Below are positions 1 through 7,863 of a stretch of 28,493 nucleotides of DNA, piece after piece. The DNA lies in NCBI RefSeq assembly GCF_946220915.1, contig NZ_CAMIHH010000030.1, forward strand, positions 1 through 28,493, read 5' to 3'. Under the pieces are notes generated by a model, which was not told the origin of the DNA, searched no databases, and worked only from the letters and a program-made list of their open reading frames with translations. Made by a program: the position numbers and the translations under genes. This stretch comes from an uncultured Flavobacterium sp. (GTDB taxonomy: Bacteria > Bacteroidota > Bacteroidia > Flavobacteriales > Flavobacteriaceae). Each line of letters starts with the position of its first letter. Position 1 is the first letter of the stretch.

Positions 1-125
1 GCTTTAGGTATGTCACGTATGAATTTGACTATAAATATATCGCTCCTCAGGAGCTGGCTGAATTACGATAGTTACTATTGTATATGGCAAGTTTACAATT
101 CATCTATAGCTACTCTGGGGTTGGT
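1..125. repeat. Degenerate intergenic palindromic repeat region
   Basis: No convincing coding sequence is visible in the first 149 bases. A perfect short palindrome (GCTCCT, C, AGGAGC) lies near 46-58 behind an AT-rich stretch, and a poorly conserved possible partner with CTCTGGGG lies near 112-120. Paired hairpins of this general look are common between genes in Flavobacteria; the assignment is from general resemblance only and the second half is weak. Confidence 0.35.
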
Positions 126-149
126 CGGGTTACGCTGAAAACTTACTTA

Positions 150-1244
150 TTACCCCAACCCCTCCCACCATTTCTTAAACACTCCGGGGTTATCTAAATT
201 CACCTTTTCCCCTATCATCGGTGTCATGATTGGCATATCCTGTTTTTCGGCTTCGGCGGTAACGCGTTTTATGGGCTCGTCCCAGTCGTGGAGGGCAAGG
301 GAAAATTTGGCCCAGTGTACCGGCAGCAGCGTTTTGGCTTTGAGGTCGTGCGCGGCGGCAACCACCTGTTCCGGCAGCATGTGAATGTATTCCCAGTTAA
401 CGTTGTACTGCCCGCATTCCAGTATTGCCAGGTCGAAGGGGCCGAACCTTTCGCCAATTTCCTTAAAAAAATAGTCGTACCCTGAATCGCCGCCAAGAAA
501 TATCCTGAACGATGGCGTTTGTAGTACGAACGACATCCATATGGCTTTGTTGCGGGTAAAGGTGCGCCCTGAAAAATGGCGTGCGGGGGTAGTGTGTATT
601 GTAAAGCCGTTGCCTAAACTGATGGTTTCATTCCAATCCCTCTCTTCCACAATTGCCATATCGTATCCCCATAGTTGAAGATGCTCTGCAGTGCCGAGGC
701 CGGTAACCACTTTTTTTACTTTTGGCTTCAGCTTCAACACCGTATCGTAGTCGAGGTGGTCCCAATGGTCGTGGGTAATAATAAGGATATCTATCTCCGG
801 CATATCTTCAACACCATGTACATCGGCACCGGCAAAAGCTTTGGTTGTAAATTTTACCGGCGATGCATTGCCACTGAAAACGGGGTCGACCAGGATTTTC
901 ATTCCATCCACCTGCATGAAATAGGAAGAATGCCCGAACCACACCAGCACGTTTTCATCAGGAGCCAGATTGTGGAGATTCGTTTTCTGTGACGGCAGCG
1001 GTTTTTTGGGTTTTGTCCTTTTGCTTTTGTTGAAAAAGAACTCATAGAATACCCGTGCCATGCTTACACCTTCCTTAAGGTTGGGTGTAGGGCTCAGGTT
1101 TTGGAATTGGCCGTCTTTGTAATTGGGGGATAATGTTATGCGTTTTTGCCTTTCGCCGGAGGGCAGCCTGCCAAATTGCGGCTGCTTCATGAATACTGCT
1201 ATGCCTGCAATGAGGAGGATAACGATTATGAGGATTGTAGTCAT
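150..1244 (-). CDS. Membrane-anchored metallo-beta-lactamase-fold hydrolase (UlaG/NAPE-PLD-like)
   Basis: This is a 364-residue protein of the metallo-beta-lactamase superfamily. The start is the ATG at 1244; a TTG seven codons upstream would lengthen it but is less likely. Residues about 3-18 form one hydrophobic segment, so the enzyme is probably tethered to the membrane with its domain outside the cytoplasm. The metal-binding signature THDHWDH is at residues 157-163, preceded by a GHSS turn (104-107) and ILVDPVF, and followed by a GGDSGY motif and a late HW, the order seen in UlaG/NAPE-PLD-like phosphodiesterase or lactonase branches. The substrate cannot be told from sequence. The gene lies downstream of, and in the same direction as, the ACT-like gene, but a strong hairpin between them suggests independent transcription. 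Confidence 0.85.
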   Translation of the reverse strand: MTTILIIVILLIAGIAVFMKQPQFGRLPSGERQKRITLSPNYKDGQFQNLSPTPNLKEGVSMARVFYEFFFNKSKRTKPKKPLPSQKTNLHNLAPDENVLVWFGHSSYFMQVDGMKILVDPVFSGNASPVKFTTKAFAGADVHGVEDMPEIDILIITHDHWDHLDYDTVLKLKPKVKKVVTGLGTAEHLQLWGYDMAIVEERDWNETISLGNGFTIHTTPARHFSGRTFTRNKAIWMSFVLQTPSFRIFLGGDSGYDYFFKEIGERFGPFDLAILECGQYNVNWEYIHMLPEQVVAAAHDLKAKTLLPVHWAKFSLALHDWDEPIKRVTAEAEKQDMPIMTPMIGEKVNLDNPGVFKKWWEGLG

Positions 1245-1270
1245 GTATGTTGAGTTGATAACCAAAGGTA

Positions 1271-1308
1271 GCTAAAAACAAAATGCAGCGATGATTACCG
1301 CTGCATTT
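1271..1308 (-). terminator. Rho-independent terminator of the ACT-like gene
   Basis: A perfect 10-bp stem (AAATGCAGCG at 1281-1290 with CGCTGCATTT at 1299-1308, loop of 8) is followed on the minus strand by a T-rich tract (TTTTGTTTTT). It lies 18 bases beyond the stop of the minus-strand gene ending at 1327, where a terminator is expected. Confidence 0.8.
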
Positions 1309-1326
1309 CACATACTTTATATACCT

Positions 1327-1989
1327 TTAGCTAAGGCTCTTCAGGTCTTTTATTACTTTAAAGGCCATGTCTACCTCGTCTTCGCTTACCAGGATGGTAA
1401 ATTCGTAGGACGTTGAGATTACCTCATTGATGATGATGCCTTCCCACGCGAGTCTTTGGAAGATGTAGTAATATACGCCTGGTGTCGAGATGTTGTCTTT
1501 TGGCAGTTTTACCGTTATCGAAGCCAGGTTGTCGGTACGCTCGATCTGCTTTTCATCGGCAAAAAGCCCATCTACCACATGGCTCATGGAAGAACTTACT
1601 ACAACGTTGGTTTCGTTAACGCCGCGCGAAGAAGTGTAAAACACATCGGGATTGGCATTGATCTTTGCAATGAGTTCTGCCTGCTTGTTGAGTATGGTAT
1701 CGCTTACGGCGAAAGTATAGTCGGTAAGTGACGATCGTACCGTGATTTCGCCAATAGCTTTAAGCACTTTTACAATCTTGTGGTTTACGCGGAAATCGAG
1801 GTCTTCCGACAGCCTTTTCAGCGACATTACCACAGCGCCCTGCTTTACATCTTTGCCCAACTCCTGCTCAAGTTCTGGCATCATGTTACGGGCAAGCGAG
1901 GTTAAATTAATAATACCCTGGGAGAGAGCGCTGAGCAAAAACGGTTTCGTTTTTATATAGTGCTCCACTACCGAAGAAATAGTTTTCAT
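1327..1989 (-). CDS. ACT-like domain regulatory protein (aspartate-kinase-like C-terminal region)
   Basis: This 220-residue protein starts at the ATG at 1989 (MKTISSVVEHYI). An upstream in-frame start would add 14 residues that overlap the promoter. The N-terminal half is helical and charged (ALSQGIINLTSLAR, then a VVMSLKRLSEDL segment) and resembles a small winged-helix-like region. The C-terminal half reads as tandem ACT-type folds (LASITVKLP, STPGVYYYIFQRLAWEGI, INEVISTSYEFTILVSEDEVDMAF). Flavobacterial homologues are often labelled aspartate kinase because of this ACT signature, but no amino-acid kinase domain is present, so it is unlikely to be a kinase. A ligand-sensing or regulatory role is inferred. 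The gene is followed by its own terminator and has a promoter-like box and an 18-bp palindrome upstream. Confidence 0.7.
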   Translation of the reverse strand: MKTISSVVEHYIKTKPFLLSALSQGIINLTSLARNMMPELEQELGKDVKQGAVVMSLKRLSEDLDFRVNHKIVKVLKAIGEITVRSSLTDYTFAVSDTILNKQAELIAKINANPDVFYTSSRGVNETNVVVSSSMSHVVDGLFADEKQIERTDNLASITVKLPKDNISTPGVYYYIFQRLAWEGIIINEVISTSYEFTILVSEDEVDMAFKVIKDLKSLS

Positions 1990-2020
1990 AATCAGTGAGT
2001 TGTGTTTGTAGTAGTTTGCG

Positions 2021-2061
2021 CAAATATACAAACTAAAATAAATTTGTTAAATATTTAACAA
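2021..2061 (-). promoter_or_regulatory. Bacteroidetes-type -7 box and adjacent 18-bp palindrome upstream of the ACT-like gene
   Basis: On the minus strand a TATATTTG box (2021-2028) fits the Bacteroidetes -7 consensus TAnnTTTG and lies about 32 bases before the ATG at 1989. The expected -33 TTTG is only matched as TTTA at a spacing of 19. Just upstream, 2044-2061 is a perfect 18-bp palindrome (TTGTTAAAT then ATTTAACAA), overlapping the -33 area and therefore a plausible operator. Regulatory use is inferred. Confidence 0.45.
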
Positions 2062-2062
2062 G

Positions 2063-2422
2063 CTAAAAATAAAAAAATGCATCTTCTATATGTTCGATTT
2101 CAAAGGCATTGTTATTTTTATGTATAGAAATGATATCAAACCGCACTTCCGCGTCAATTGCGTTTAATTCAATATATGCATCTATAGCCCTTACGAGCAG
2201 TCTTATTTTTGCAGGCTTTACAAATTCCTGAGGCAGCCCGAACTCAAGTGTCGATCGCGTTTTTACTTCAATAACTGCAAGCACATCGTCTTTTGTTGCA
2301 ATGATGTCGATCTCCGCCTTCATATAAACCCAGTTGGTTGCTAAAATTTGGTAACCGGCCTTTTTCAGGAAACCGGCTGCCAGCTCTTCGCCCAGCTTGC
2401 CGAGCTCATTATGCCCGGCCAT
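2063..2422 (-). CDS. yraN: YraN/UPF0102 family nuclease-fold protein
   Basis: This 119-residue protein matches the UPF0102 (YraN) family in length and motifs: an N-terminal GKLGEELAAGFLKKAGY helix, then EIDIIA and AVIEVKTRS, which supply the E...D...E-x-K residues of the PD-(D/E)XK nuclease fold. The family is widespread in bacteria, but its substrate is not established; a role in DNA processing or recombination is suggested by the fold only. Its ATG overlaps the TGA of the upstream ldcA-like gene (shared bases 2420-2424, ATGA on the minus strand), indicating translational coupling and a two-gene operon. Confidence 0.88.
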   Translation of the reverse strand: MAGHNELGKLGEELAAGFLKKAGYQILATNWVYMKAEIDIIATKDDVLAVIEVKTRSTLEFGLPQEFVKPAKIRLLVRAIDAYIELNAIDAEVRFDIISIHKNNNAFEIEHIEDAFFYF

Positions 2423-3381
2423 CAGTCAAATGTAATTTTAGTACCCGCTGTAGATATATCGAGCGTTGCCTGCTTCCCGAATACCAGCGCCCGGTTGTCC
2501 TGTATGTGCCCTGCCGGGAAGTTAAAGCAGATGGGAATGTTGTATTCTTTGGTAATATCCTGAATGATCTCCAGCGCGTCGTGCCCCCAGGGTATGTCAT
2601 TGTCACGCATCTTGGTCATCCCTCCAACGATAATGCCTTTTACATCTTTAAAATAGCCGTTACGCTTCAGGTTCATCATCATGCGGTCAATGTGGTACAG
2701 GTATTCGTCGAGGTCTTCAATGAAAATGATCTTTCCTTTATAATCAGCCTCTGATGGCGAACCTATTATACTGTATAGCACCGACAGGTTCCCCCCTATT
2801 AACTCACCGGTAGCCTTGCCCGTTTTATTGAACTTATGTGCGGGAATGGAATAAGCAAGCTTTTCTCCAAACAGTGCCTTGCGGAAACTTTCGAGCGCTT
2901 GGGGAGTAGCCCTGCCCACACTTATCGCTACCATGCCGTGCAATGTGGCAATATCCAGGTTGTTGATATGGCTGTGGAGCACAGTGGCATCGCTGAAGCC
3001 GATGAACCATTTTGGCTTTTGCTTAAACTTAGCAAAATCAAGGCGTTCTATCAGTCGTACTGTTCCGTAGCCTCCTTTGGCACACCAGATAGCCTTTATG
3101 GAAGGGTTGTCCATCATCTGCTGGAGGTCGGTGGCACGCTGCCAGTCGGGTCCTGCGAGCTGGTTATTATCCAGTCCCACGGTCTTGCCGATGACAACGT
3201 GCAATCCCCAGCTTTCCATTAGCTTTATGGCAGGTGCCAGGGGTTCTTTCTCAATTTTCCGGGCGGTGGCGAGTATGCCTATTGTATCGCCTTTTTTGAG
3301 GTAGGGCGGGATTTTTACCGATTGGGCTATCAACGGGAAACTGACGAAAGCCATGAGTATTAAAAGTGCTTTTTTGTACAT
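2422..3381 (-). CDS. ldcA: LD-carboxypeptidase, peptidase family S66
   Basis: This is a 319-residue S66 serine peptidase that would trim the terminal D-alanine from murein tetrapeptides during peptidoglycan recycling. A hydrophobic N-terminus (residues 4-20, ending near IAQ) looks like a Sec signal peptide, so it probably acts in the periplasm, unlike the cytoplasmic E. coli LdcA. Family landmarks are LKKGDTIGILATAR (29-41), KGGYGTVRLIERLDF (102-116), the nucleophile Ser130 in GFSDAT, GGNLSVL, the acidic IEDLDEYLYHIDRM stretch with the catalytic Glu, and a C-terminal FPAGHIQDNRAL with the catalytic His. It is the first gene of the pair with yraN. A TATATTTG -7 box precedes it at 3402-3409. 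Confidence 0.88.
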   Translation of the reverse strand: MYKKALLILMAFVSFPLIAQSVKIPPYLKKGDTIGILATARKIEKEPLAPAIKLMESWGLHVVIGKTVGLDNNQLAGPDWQRATDLQQMMDNPSIKAIWCAKGGYGTVRLIERLDFAKFKQKPKWFIGFSDATVLHSHINNLDIATLHGMVAISVGRATPQALESFRKALFGEKLAYSIPAHKFNKTGKATGELIGGNLSVLYSIIGSPSEADYKGKIIFIEDLDEYLYHIDRMMMNLKRNGYFKDVKGIIVGGMTKMRDNDIPWGHDALEIIQDITKEYNIPICFNFPAGHIQDNRALVFGKQATLDISTAGTKITFD

Positions 3382-3401
3382 GGACGAAGGGCTTATACAT
3401 A

Positions 3402-3409
3402 CAAATATA
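3402..3409 (-). promoter_or_regulatory. Candidate -7 promoter element for ldcA-yraN
   Basis: TATATTTG on the minus strand fits the Bacteroidetes -7 consensus and lies 21 bases before the ldcA ATG at 3381. No clear TTTG is found at the -33 spacing. The 187-bp divergent gap to ricT also has a weaker plus-strand TATCTTTA at 3489-3496 that could serve ricT. Confidence 0.35.
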
Positions 3410-3568
3410 GCAAGATTACGCTTTACCCAACGCTTTAAAGGGCTGGCACACGGATGAAGTTAACATTACCCTGTTCATAAAAAAATACTATCTTTACCCA
3501 CAAAAACGTTTTTAAACTAACCAACACGAACCGTAGCGGCACCGCCGCGATCTATATATATACATATT

Positions 3569-4999
3569 ATGGCTTGTACAAACTGTTCCACCGGGTCCAA
3601 AGACGGAACCCCGAGAGGATGTAAAAATAATGGAACCTGCGGGACCGACAGCTGCAACAAACTGACGGTTTTCGACTGGCTTTCCAACATGAGCCTGCCG
3701 GGCGGGCAGGCACCCTTCGACGCTGTCGAGGTACGCTTTAAAAACGGGCGCAAGGAGTTTTACCGGAATACCGAAAAACTTACCCTGGGCATTGGCGACA
3801 TTGTGGCAACCGAGGCATCGCCGGGGCATGATATCGGTATCGTAACCCTTACCGGCGAACTGGTAAAGGTGCAGATGAAGAAAAAGAACGAAAAGCCACA
3901 TGGCGAACTGCCAAAGGTATACCGGAAAGCCAGCCAGAAAGACATTGACATATGGAGCGCAGCACGCGACAAGGAAGAACCCATGAAGGTTACTGCGCGT
4001 GAGCTGGCCATAAAGCTCAAGCTGGAAATGAAAATATCGGACATTGAATTCCAGGGTGACGGGTCGAAGGCAACGTTTTACTATACGGCTAATGATCGTG
4101 TAGACTTCAGGCAGCTTATCAAGGACTATGCACGTGTATTCAGCATCAGGATCGAGATGAAGCAGGTGGGCTTTCGCCAGGAAGCATCAAGGCTGGGCGG
4201 TATCGGCTCGTGTGGGCGCGAACTTTGCTGCTCTACATGGCTTACCGATTTCCGCAGCGTGAATACCTCGGCGGCGCGCTACCAGCAGCTGTCCCTCAAC
4301 CCGCAAAAGCTGGCAGGGCAGTGCGGCAAGCTGAAATGCTGCCTTAACTACGAACTCGACACCTACCTGGACGCGCTGAAAGGCCTGCCGGACATGGACA
4401 CGAAACTTTATACGGAAAAAGGCGATGCCATTTGCCAGAAGGTTGACATCTTCAAAGGGCTCATGTGGTTTGCCTATACCGATAACATGGCGCACTGGCA
4501 CGTACTGGCTGCCGAGAGCGTTAAGGAGATGCTTGCCATCAACAAACAGAAAGAACGTGTATCATCACTTGAGGATTATGCCGAAGAAGTAGAGGCAATT
4601 GAACCCGAAAAGACCTTTCAGAATGCCATGGGCCAGGATAGCCTTACCCGTTTCGACGCACCTAAAAGGAAGAACCGGAAAAAGCCGGGTGGCAACAAAG
4701 GCAGGGACAAAGCGCCGGTAGCTGCCGACGGGCCAAGGGACAAAAAACCACAGGATAAGCCAAGAAACAACAACAGGCCAAACCGCGACCAGCAAAGCCA
4801 GGGGCCAAAACCCCAGAATGCGGAACGCCAGCAACGGCAAAAGCCAGAAGGCAATACCACAGGGCCAAAGCCGGAAAGCACAGGGCAAAACCCGAATGCC
4901 AACCGCAACAAGGACAAGAACCGTAACAGGAATAAAAACCGTAACCGCCCGCCAAGGGATAACAATAACAATGCAGGCAACGCAGACAATAAAAATTAG
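3569..4999 (+). CDS. ricT: PSP1-domain protein RicT with long basic low-complexity tail
   Basis: This 476-residue protein belongs to the RicT/YaaT (PSP1) family, whose members form an iron-sulfur-containing complex that affects RNA processing and development in Bacillus; the role in Bacteroidetes is not established. The N-terminus has a cysteine cluster (C3, C6, C18, C24, C29). The conserved core holds CGRELCCSTWL and CGKLKCCLNYE, the cysteine-rich motifs of the family. From about residue 368 to the end the sequence becomes a Lys/Arg/Asn/Gln/Pro-rich disordered tail, for example KDKNRNRNKNRNRPPRDN, which may bind nucleic acid (inference). That tail makes the protein longer than the Bacillus protein. 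The last 29 bases overlap the start of gldH. It is the first gene of a ricT-gldH-PBP unit. Confidence 0.9.
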   Translation: MACTNCSTGSKDGTPRGCKNNGTCGTDSCNKLTVFDWLSNMSLPGGQAPFDAVEVRFKNGRKEFYRNTEKLTLGIGDIVATEASPGHDIGIVTLTGELVKVQMKKKNEKPHGELPKVYRKASQKDIDIWSAARDKEEPMKVTARELAIKLKLEMKISDIEFQGDGSKATFYYTANDRVDFRQLIKDYARVFSIRIEMKQVGFRQEASRLGGIGSCGRELCCSTWLTDFRSVNTSAARYQQLSLNPQKLAGQCGKLKCCLNYELDTYLDALKGLPDMDTKLYTEKGDAICQKVDIFKGLMWFAYTDNMAHWHVLAAESVKEMLAINKQKERVSSLEDYAEEVEAIEPEKTFQNAMGQDSLTRFDAPKRKNRKKPGGNKGRDKAPVAADGPRDKKPQDKPRNNNRPNRDQQSQGPKPQNAERQQRQKPEGNTTGPKPESTGQNPNANRNKDKNRNRNKNRNRPPRDNNNNAGNADNKN

Positions 5000-5471
5000 C
5001 AGCACTGTCCTGGGCATACTACTGTTATTTTGCTCCTGCGACAAGCGCAGGGTATTTGACGAATATAAAGCCCTGGATGGCAAATGGAACAAGGACAGCA
5101 TTATATCGTTCAGCTTTGAGCAGAAAGATACTGCCGCGCTATATGATGCGTTTATAAATATCAGGAATAACAACGGCTATCCCTATAACAACCTGTTCCT
5201 TATTGTGCAAATGCAGGAACCGGGAAGCGCGGTCGTAAAAGTGGACACGCTGGAATACCAGATGGCCAACCCCGACGGGTCGCTTTTGGGCGAAGGATTT
5301 AGCGATGTCAAGGAGAGCAAGCTTTGGTACAGGCAAAAAATGCAGTTCCCTAAACCGGGAAAATATACGGTAAGCATCCAGCAGGCGGTACGAAAAGGAG
5401 GTGAAGTACCCGGTGTGCAGGAACTGGATGGGGTAACGGAAGTAGGGTTTAGAATTGAGTCAACAGAATAA
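4971..5471 (+). CDS. gldH: Gliding motility lipoprotein GldH
   Basis: This 166-residue lipoprotein matches GldH, which is required for gliding motility and type IX secretion-linked functions in Flavobacterium. The start is the ATG at 4971 (MQATQTIKISS); an open frame extends upstream only because it runs antiphase through the ricT tail. The signal peptide ends in LLLFCSC with the lipidated Cys at residue 23, a relaxed Bacteroidetes lipobox. Conserved stretches are DEYKALDGKWNKD, NNNGYPYNNLFLIVQMQ, and MQFPKPGKYTVSIQQAVR near the C-terminus. It overlaps ricT by 29 bases and ends 7 bases before the PBP start, so the three are probably cotranscribed. The order ricT-gldH-PBP is, to my knowledge, usual in flavobacteria. 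Confidence 0.88.
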   Translation: MQATQTIKISSTVLGILLLFCSCDKRRVFDEYKALDGKWNKDSIISFSFEQKDTAALYDAFINIRNNNGYPYNNLFLIVQMQEPGSAVVKVDTLEYQMANPDGSLLGEGFSDVKESKLWYRQKMQFPKPGKYTVSIQQAVRKGGEVPGVQELDGVTEVGFRIESTE

Positions 5472-5478
5472 ATATAGT

Positions 5479-7800
5479 ATGGCAAAAGCAAACAGCAATA
5501 CACAAGGCTATTCAAAATATGTAAAAGGGTTTTGGAAGATTTTCGGGATAGGGTTCCTGTCGGTAATCTTATTTTTCCTTTTGGCATCGTGGGGTGTTTT
5601 CGGCGCAATGCCGTCTTTCGACCAGCTGGAAAATCCGGATTCTAACGTTGCCACCGAAATTATTTCAGCCGATGGCGAAACCTTAGGAAAATTTTATCTT
5701 GAAAACAGGACACCTGTAAAATATGCCGACCTGCCGAAACACCTGGTTGATGCACTCATTGCTACGGAAGATGAGCGCTTTTACGATCACTCGGGGATCG
5801 ATTCGAAAGGCACGCTGCGGGCAATGGTAACCCTCGGCGGCAGCGGCGGGGCAAGCACCATTACGCAGCAGCTCGCCAAGAACCTTTTTCATGGCCAGGG
5901 CTCACGCTTTTTTGTATTGAGGATCGTACAGAAGGCGAAGGAATGGATCATTGCCACAAGGCTGGAACGCCAATATACGAAAGATGAGATCATAGCCATG
6001 TACCTTAATACAGTCGACTTTACCCACAATGCCGTAGGCATACGCTCGGCGGCAAAGACGTATTTCGGTAAAGAGCCAAAAGACCTGAAAGTAGAAGAAT
6101 CTGCCGTACTGGTAGCGATGCTAAAAAACCCATCGCTCTACAATCCTGCCAGCAAAAGTGACAAGCGAAAAAAACTGGTGCATGACCGCAGGACAACGGT
6201 ATTTAGCCAGATGGTAAAGAACGGCAAGCTTACTGATGCTGAAAAGGTGAAATTGCAGGAAGAGCCGATAAAGCTCAACTATTCACCTGAAAGCCACAAG
6301 GAAGGCGTGGCTACCTATTTCAGGGAATACCTCAGGGAATACATGAAGCAGTGGCTCAGGGAAAATAAAAAGGAAGACGGCACCGAGTATGACCTTTATA
6401 CCGATGGCCTGAAGATATATACCACCATCGATTCTAAAATGCAGCAGTATGCCGAGGAGGCAGTAGATGAGCACCTTGCCAACCTGCAGGAGCAGTTTTA
6501 CATCGACCAGAAAAATAATAAGAATGCACCCTTCATAAGACTGTCGGATGCCGAAACGCAGAAGATCATAGAAAGGGCAATGAAGACCTCCGAGCGCTGG
6601 AGGATGATGACCGAGGAAGGAAAAAGCGAGGAGGAAATAAGGGAATCGTTTAAAAAGAAAACCCGCATGTCGGTATTTACCTGGCAGGGAGAAAAAGATA
6701 CGCTAATGACCCCGATTGACTCCATCAGGTACTATAAGCACTTCCTGCAATCCGGGCTTATGTCGATGCAGCCGGAAACGGGCCATGTAAAAGCTTGGGT
6801 TGGCGGCATTAACTACAAGCACTTCCAGTACGACCATGTGGCACAGGGCGCCCGGCAGGTAGGCTCTACTTTTAAGCCTTTTGTTTATGCCACAGCCATT
6901 GAGCAGCTGCACTATTCGCCATGCGACTCGATACGGGATGAGCCTTTCAGCATGCCTAAAGGCAAGTACGGAATCGACGCCGACTGGCACCCGCAAAACT
7001 CGAATGGCAAATTCCTTGGGTCGGTAACGCTCAAAAAAGCGCTGGCCATGTCCATCAATACCGTATCGGCCAAACTGATCGACCGCGTTGGCCCAAAAGC
7101 TGTGGTAGACATGACCCATAAGCTTGGGGTAGAATCCGAAATCCCGGAACAGCCCGCCATCGCATTGGGTGCAGTGGAAATTACCGTAAGCGACATGGTG
7201 GCGGCCTATAGTACTTTTGCCAACCAGGGCATGTATGTGAAGCCCATCGTTATAACCAAAATTGAAGATAAAAACGGAGTAGTGCTCTTCCAGCCTAAAG
7301 TGGAAACCCACGAGGTTGTAAACAAGGACATTGCCTATGCCATCATTAAGCTCCTGGAAGGCGTTACCGAAACGGGCTCGGGTGCCCGTCTCAAGTGGGG
7401 CGGCGGGGGCGGCAATGGCTATGACCGTATGACGGGCTATCCCTATGCCATCATTAACCCAATTGCGGGTAAAACCGGTACAACGCAAAACCAGTCGGAT
7501 GGGTGGTTCGTAGGCATGGTACCTAACCTTGCAACAGGCGTATGGGTGGGTAACGAAGACCGATCGGCGCACTTTAAGAGCCTTACCTACGGGCAGGGCG
7601 CTACCATGGCGCTGCCCATTTGGGGGTTGTTCATGAAAAAATGCTATGCTGATGACAGCATGGTATACAAAATATCAGAAAAGCCATTTGAGCGGCCGGC
7701 CAACCTGCAAATAAAAGTAGACTGCTGGAAGCCTCCGGTAAAAGATACAACCGAAAGTGACAGCACACAACTCCCGATAGATGAGTTTGGAGCATTCTGA
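5479..7800 (+). CDS. Bifunctional class A penicillin-binding protein (PBP1A-type)
   Basis: This 773-residue enzyme both polymerises glycan strands and cross-links peptides in peptidoglycan. The ATG at 5479 is preferred over a TTG at 5455 that would overlap gldH. A short cytoplasmic tail is followed by a transmembrane segment at about 18-42. The GT51 glycosyltransferase domain carries EDERFYDHSGID with catalytic Glu97 and the ASTITQQLAKNLF motif. The transpeptidase domain has the nucleophile Ser463 in STFK, the SINT triad (SxN), and KTGTT starting at Lys665. Length and order are normal for the family. A glycine-rich stretch (GGGGGNGYDR) lies just before KTGTT. Transcription ends at a strong hairpin directly after the stop codon. 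Confidence 0.95.
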   Translation: MAKANSNTQGYSKYVKGFWKIFGIGFLSVILFFLLASWGVFGAMPSFDQLENPDSNVATEIISADGETLGKFYLENRTPVKYADLPKHLVDALIATEDERFYDHSGIDSKGTLRAMVTLGGSGGASTITQQLAKNLFHGQGSRFFVLRIVQKAKEWIIATRLERQYTKDEIIAMYLNTVDFTHNAVGIRSAAKTYFGKEPKDLKVEESAVLVAMLKNPSLYNPASKSDKRKKLVHDRRTTVFSQMVKNGKLTDAEKVKLQEEPIKLNYSPESHKEGVATYFREYLREYMKQWLRENKKEDGTEYDLYTDGLKIYTTIDSKMQQYAEEAVDEHLANLQEQFYIDQKNNKNAPFIRLSDAETQKIIERAMKTSERWRMMTEEGKSEEEIRESFKKKTRMSVFTWQGEKDTLMTPIDSIRYYKHFLQSGLMSMQPETGHVKAWVGGINYKHFQYDHVAQGARQVGSTFKPFVYATAIEQLHYSPCDSIRDEPFSMPKGKYGIDADWHPQNSNGKFLGSVTLKKALAMSINTVSAKLIDRVGPKAVVDMTHKLGVESEIPEQPAIALGAVEITVSDMVAAYSTFANQGMYVKPIVITKIEDKNGVVLFQPKVETHEVVNKDIAYAIIKLLEGVTETGSGARLKWGGGGGNGYDRMTGYPYAIINPIAGKTGTTQNQSDGWFVGMVPNLATGVWVGNEDRSAHFKSLTYGQGATMALPIWGLFMKKCYADDSMVYKISEKPFERPANLQIKVDCWKPPVKDTTESDSTQLPIDEFGAF

Positions 7801-7801
7801 C

Positions 7802-7830
7802 AAAAACGCCTTTTCATAAGGCGTTTTTTT
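7802..7830 (+). terminator. Rho-independent terminator after the PBP gene
   Basis: A perfect 11-bp stem (AAAAACGCCTT at 7802-7812 with AAGGCGTTTTT at 7818-7828, loop TTCAT) ends in a run of T residues. It starts one base after the PBP stop codon and ends 33 bases before the scoA start, separating the two transcription units. Confidence 0.92.
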
Positions 7831-7863
7831 ATATATTTATGCACCAAAACTAAAATATATTGT

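Noticed and set aside
1..149. Partial gene at the left edge
   Set aside because: Stops occur in the frames examined and no family motif is seen; the region fits degenerate repeat sequence better.
1327..1989. Aspartate kinase annotation for the ACT-like gene
   Set aside because: The amino-acid kinase domain is missing; only ACT-like regulatory sequence is present.
4565..5173. Minus-strand hydrophobic open frame opposite the ricT tail
   Set aside because: The hydrophobicity is the complement of Lys/Asn/Arg/Pro-rich codons in ricT; it crosses the ricT-gldH junction and has no start context.
6703..7572. Minus-strand open frame of about 289 codons inside the PBP gene
   Set aside because: The plus strand encodes STFK and KTGTT motifs of a complete PBP; the antisense frame shows no family features.
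7831..7863. Riboswitch or structured leader before scoA
   Set aside because: Only 33 bases separate the terminator from the start codon, too short for a known riboswitch.
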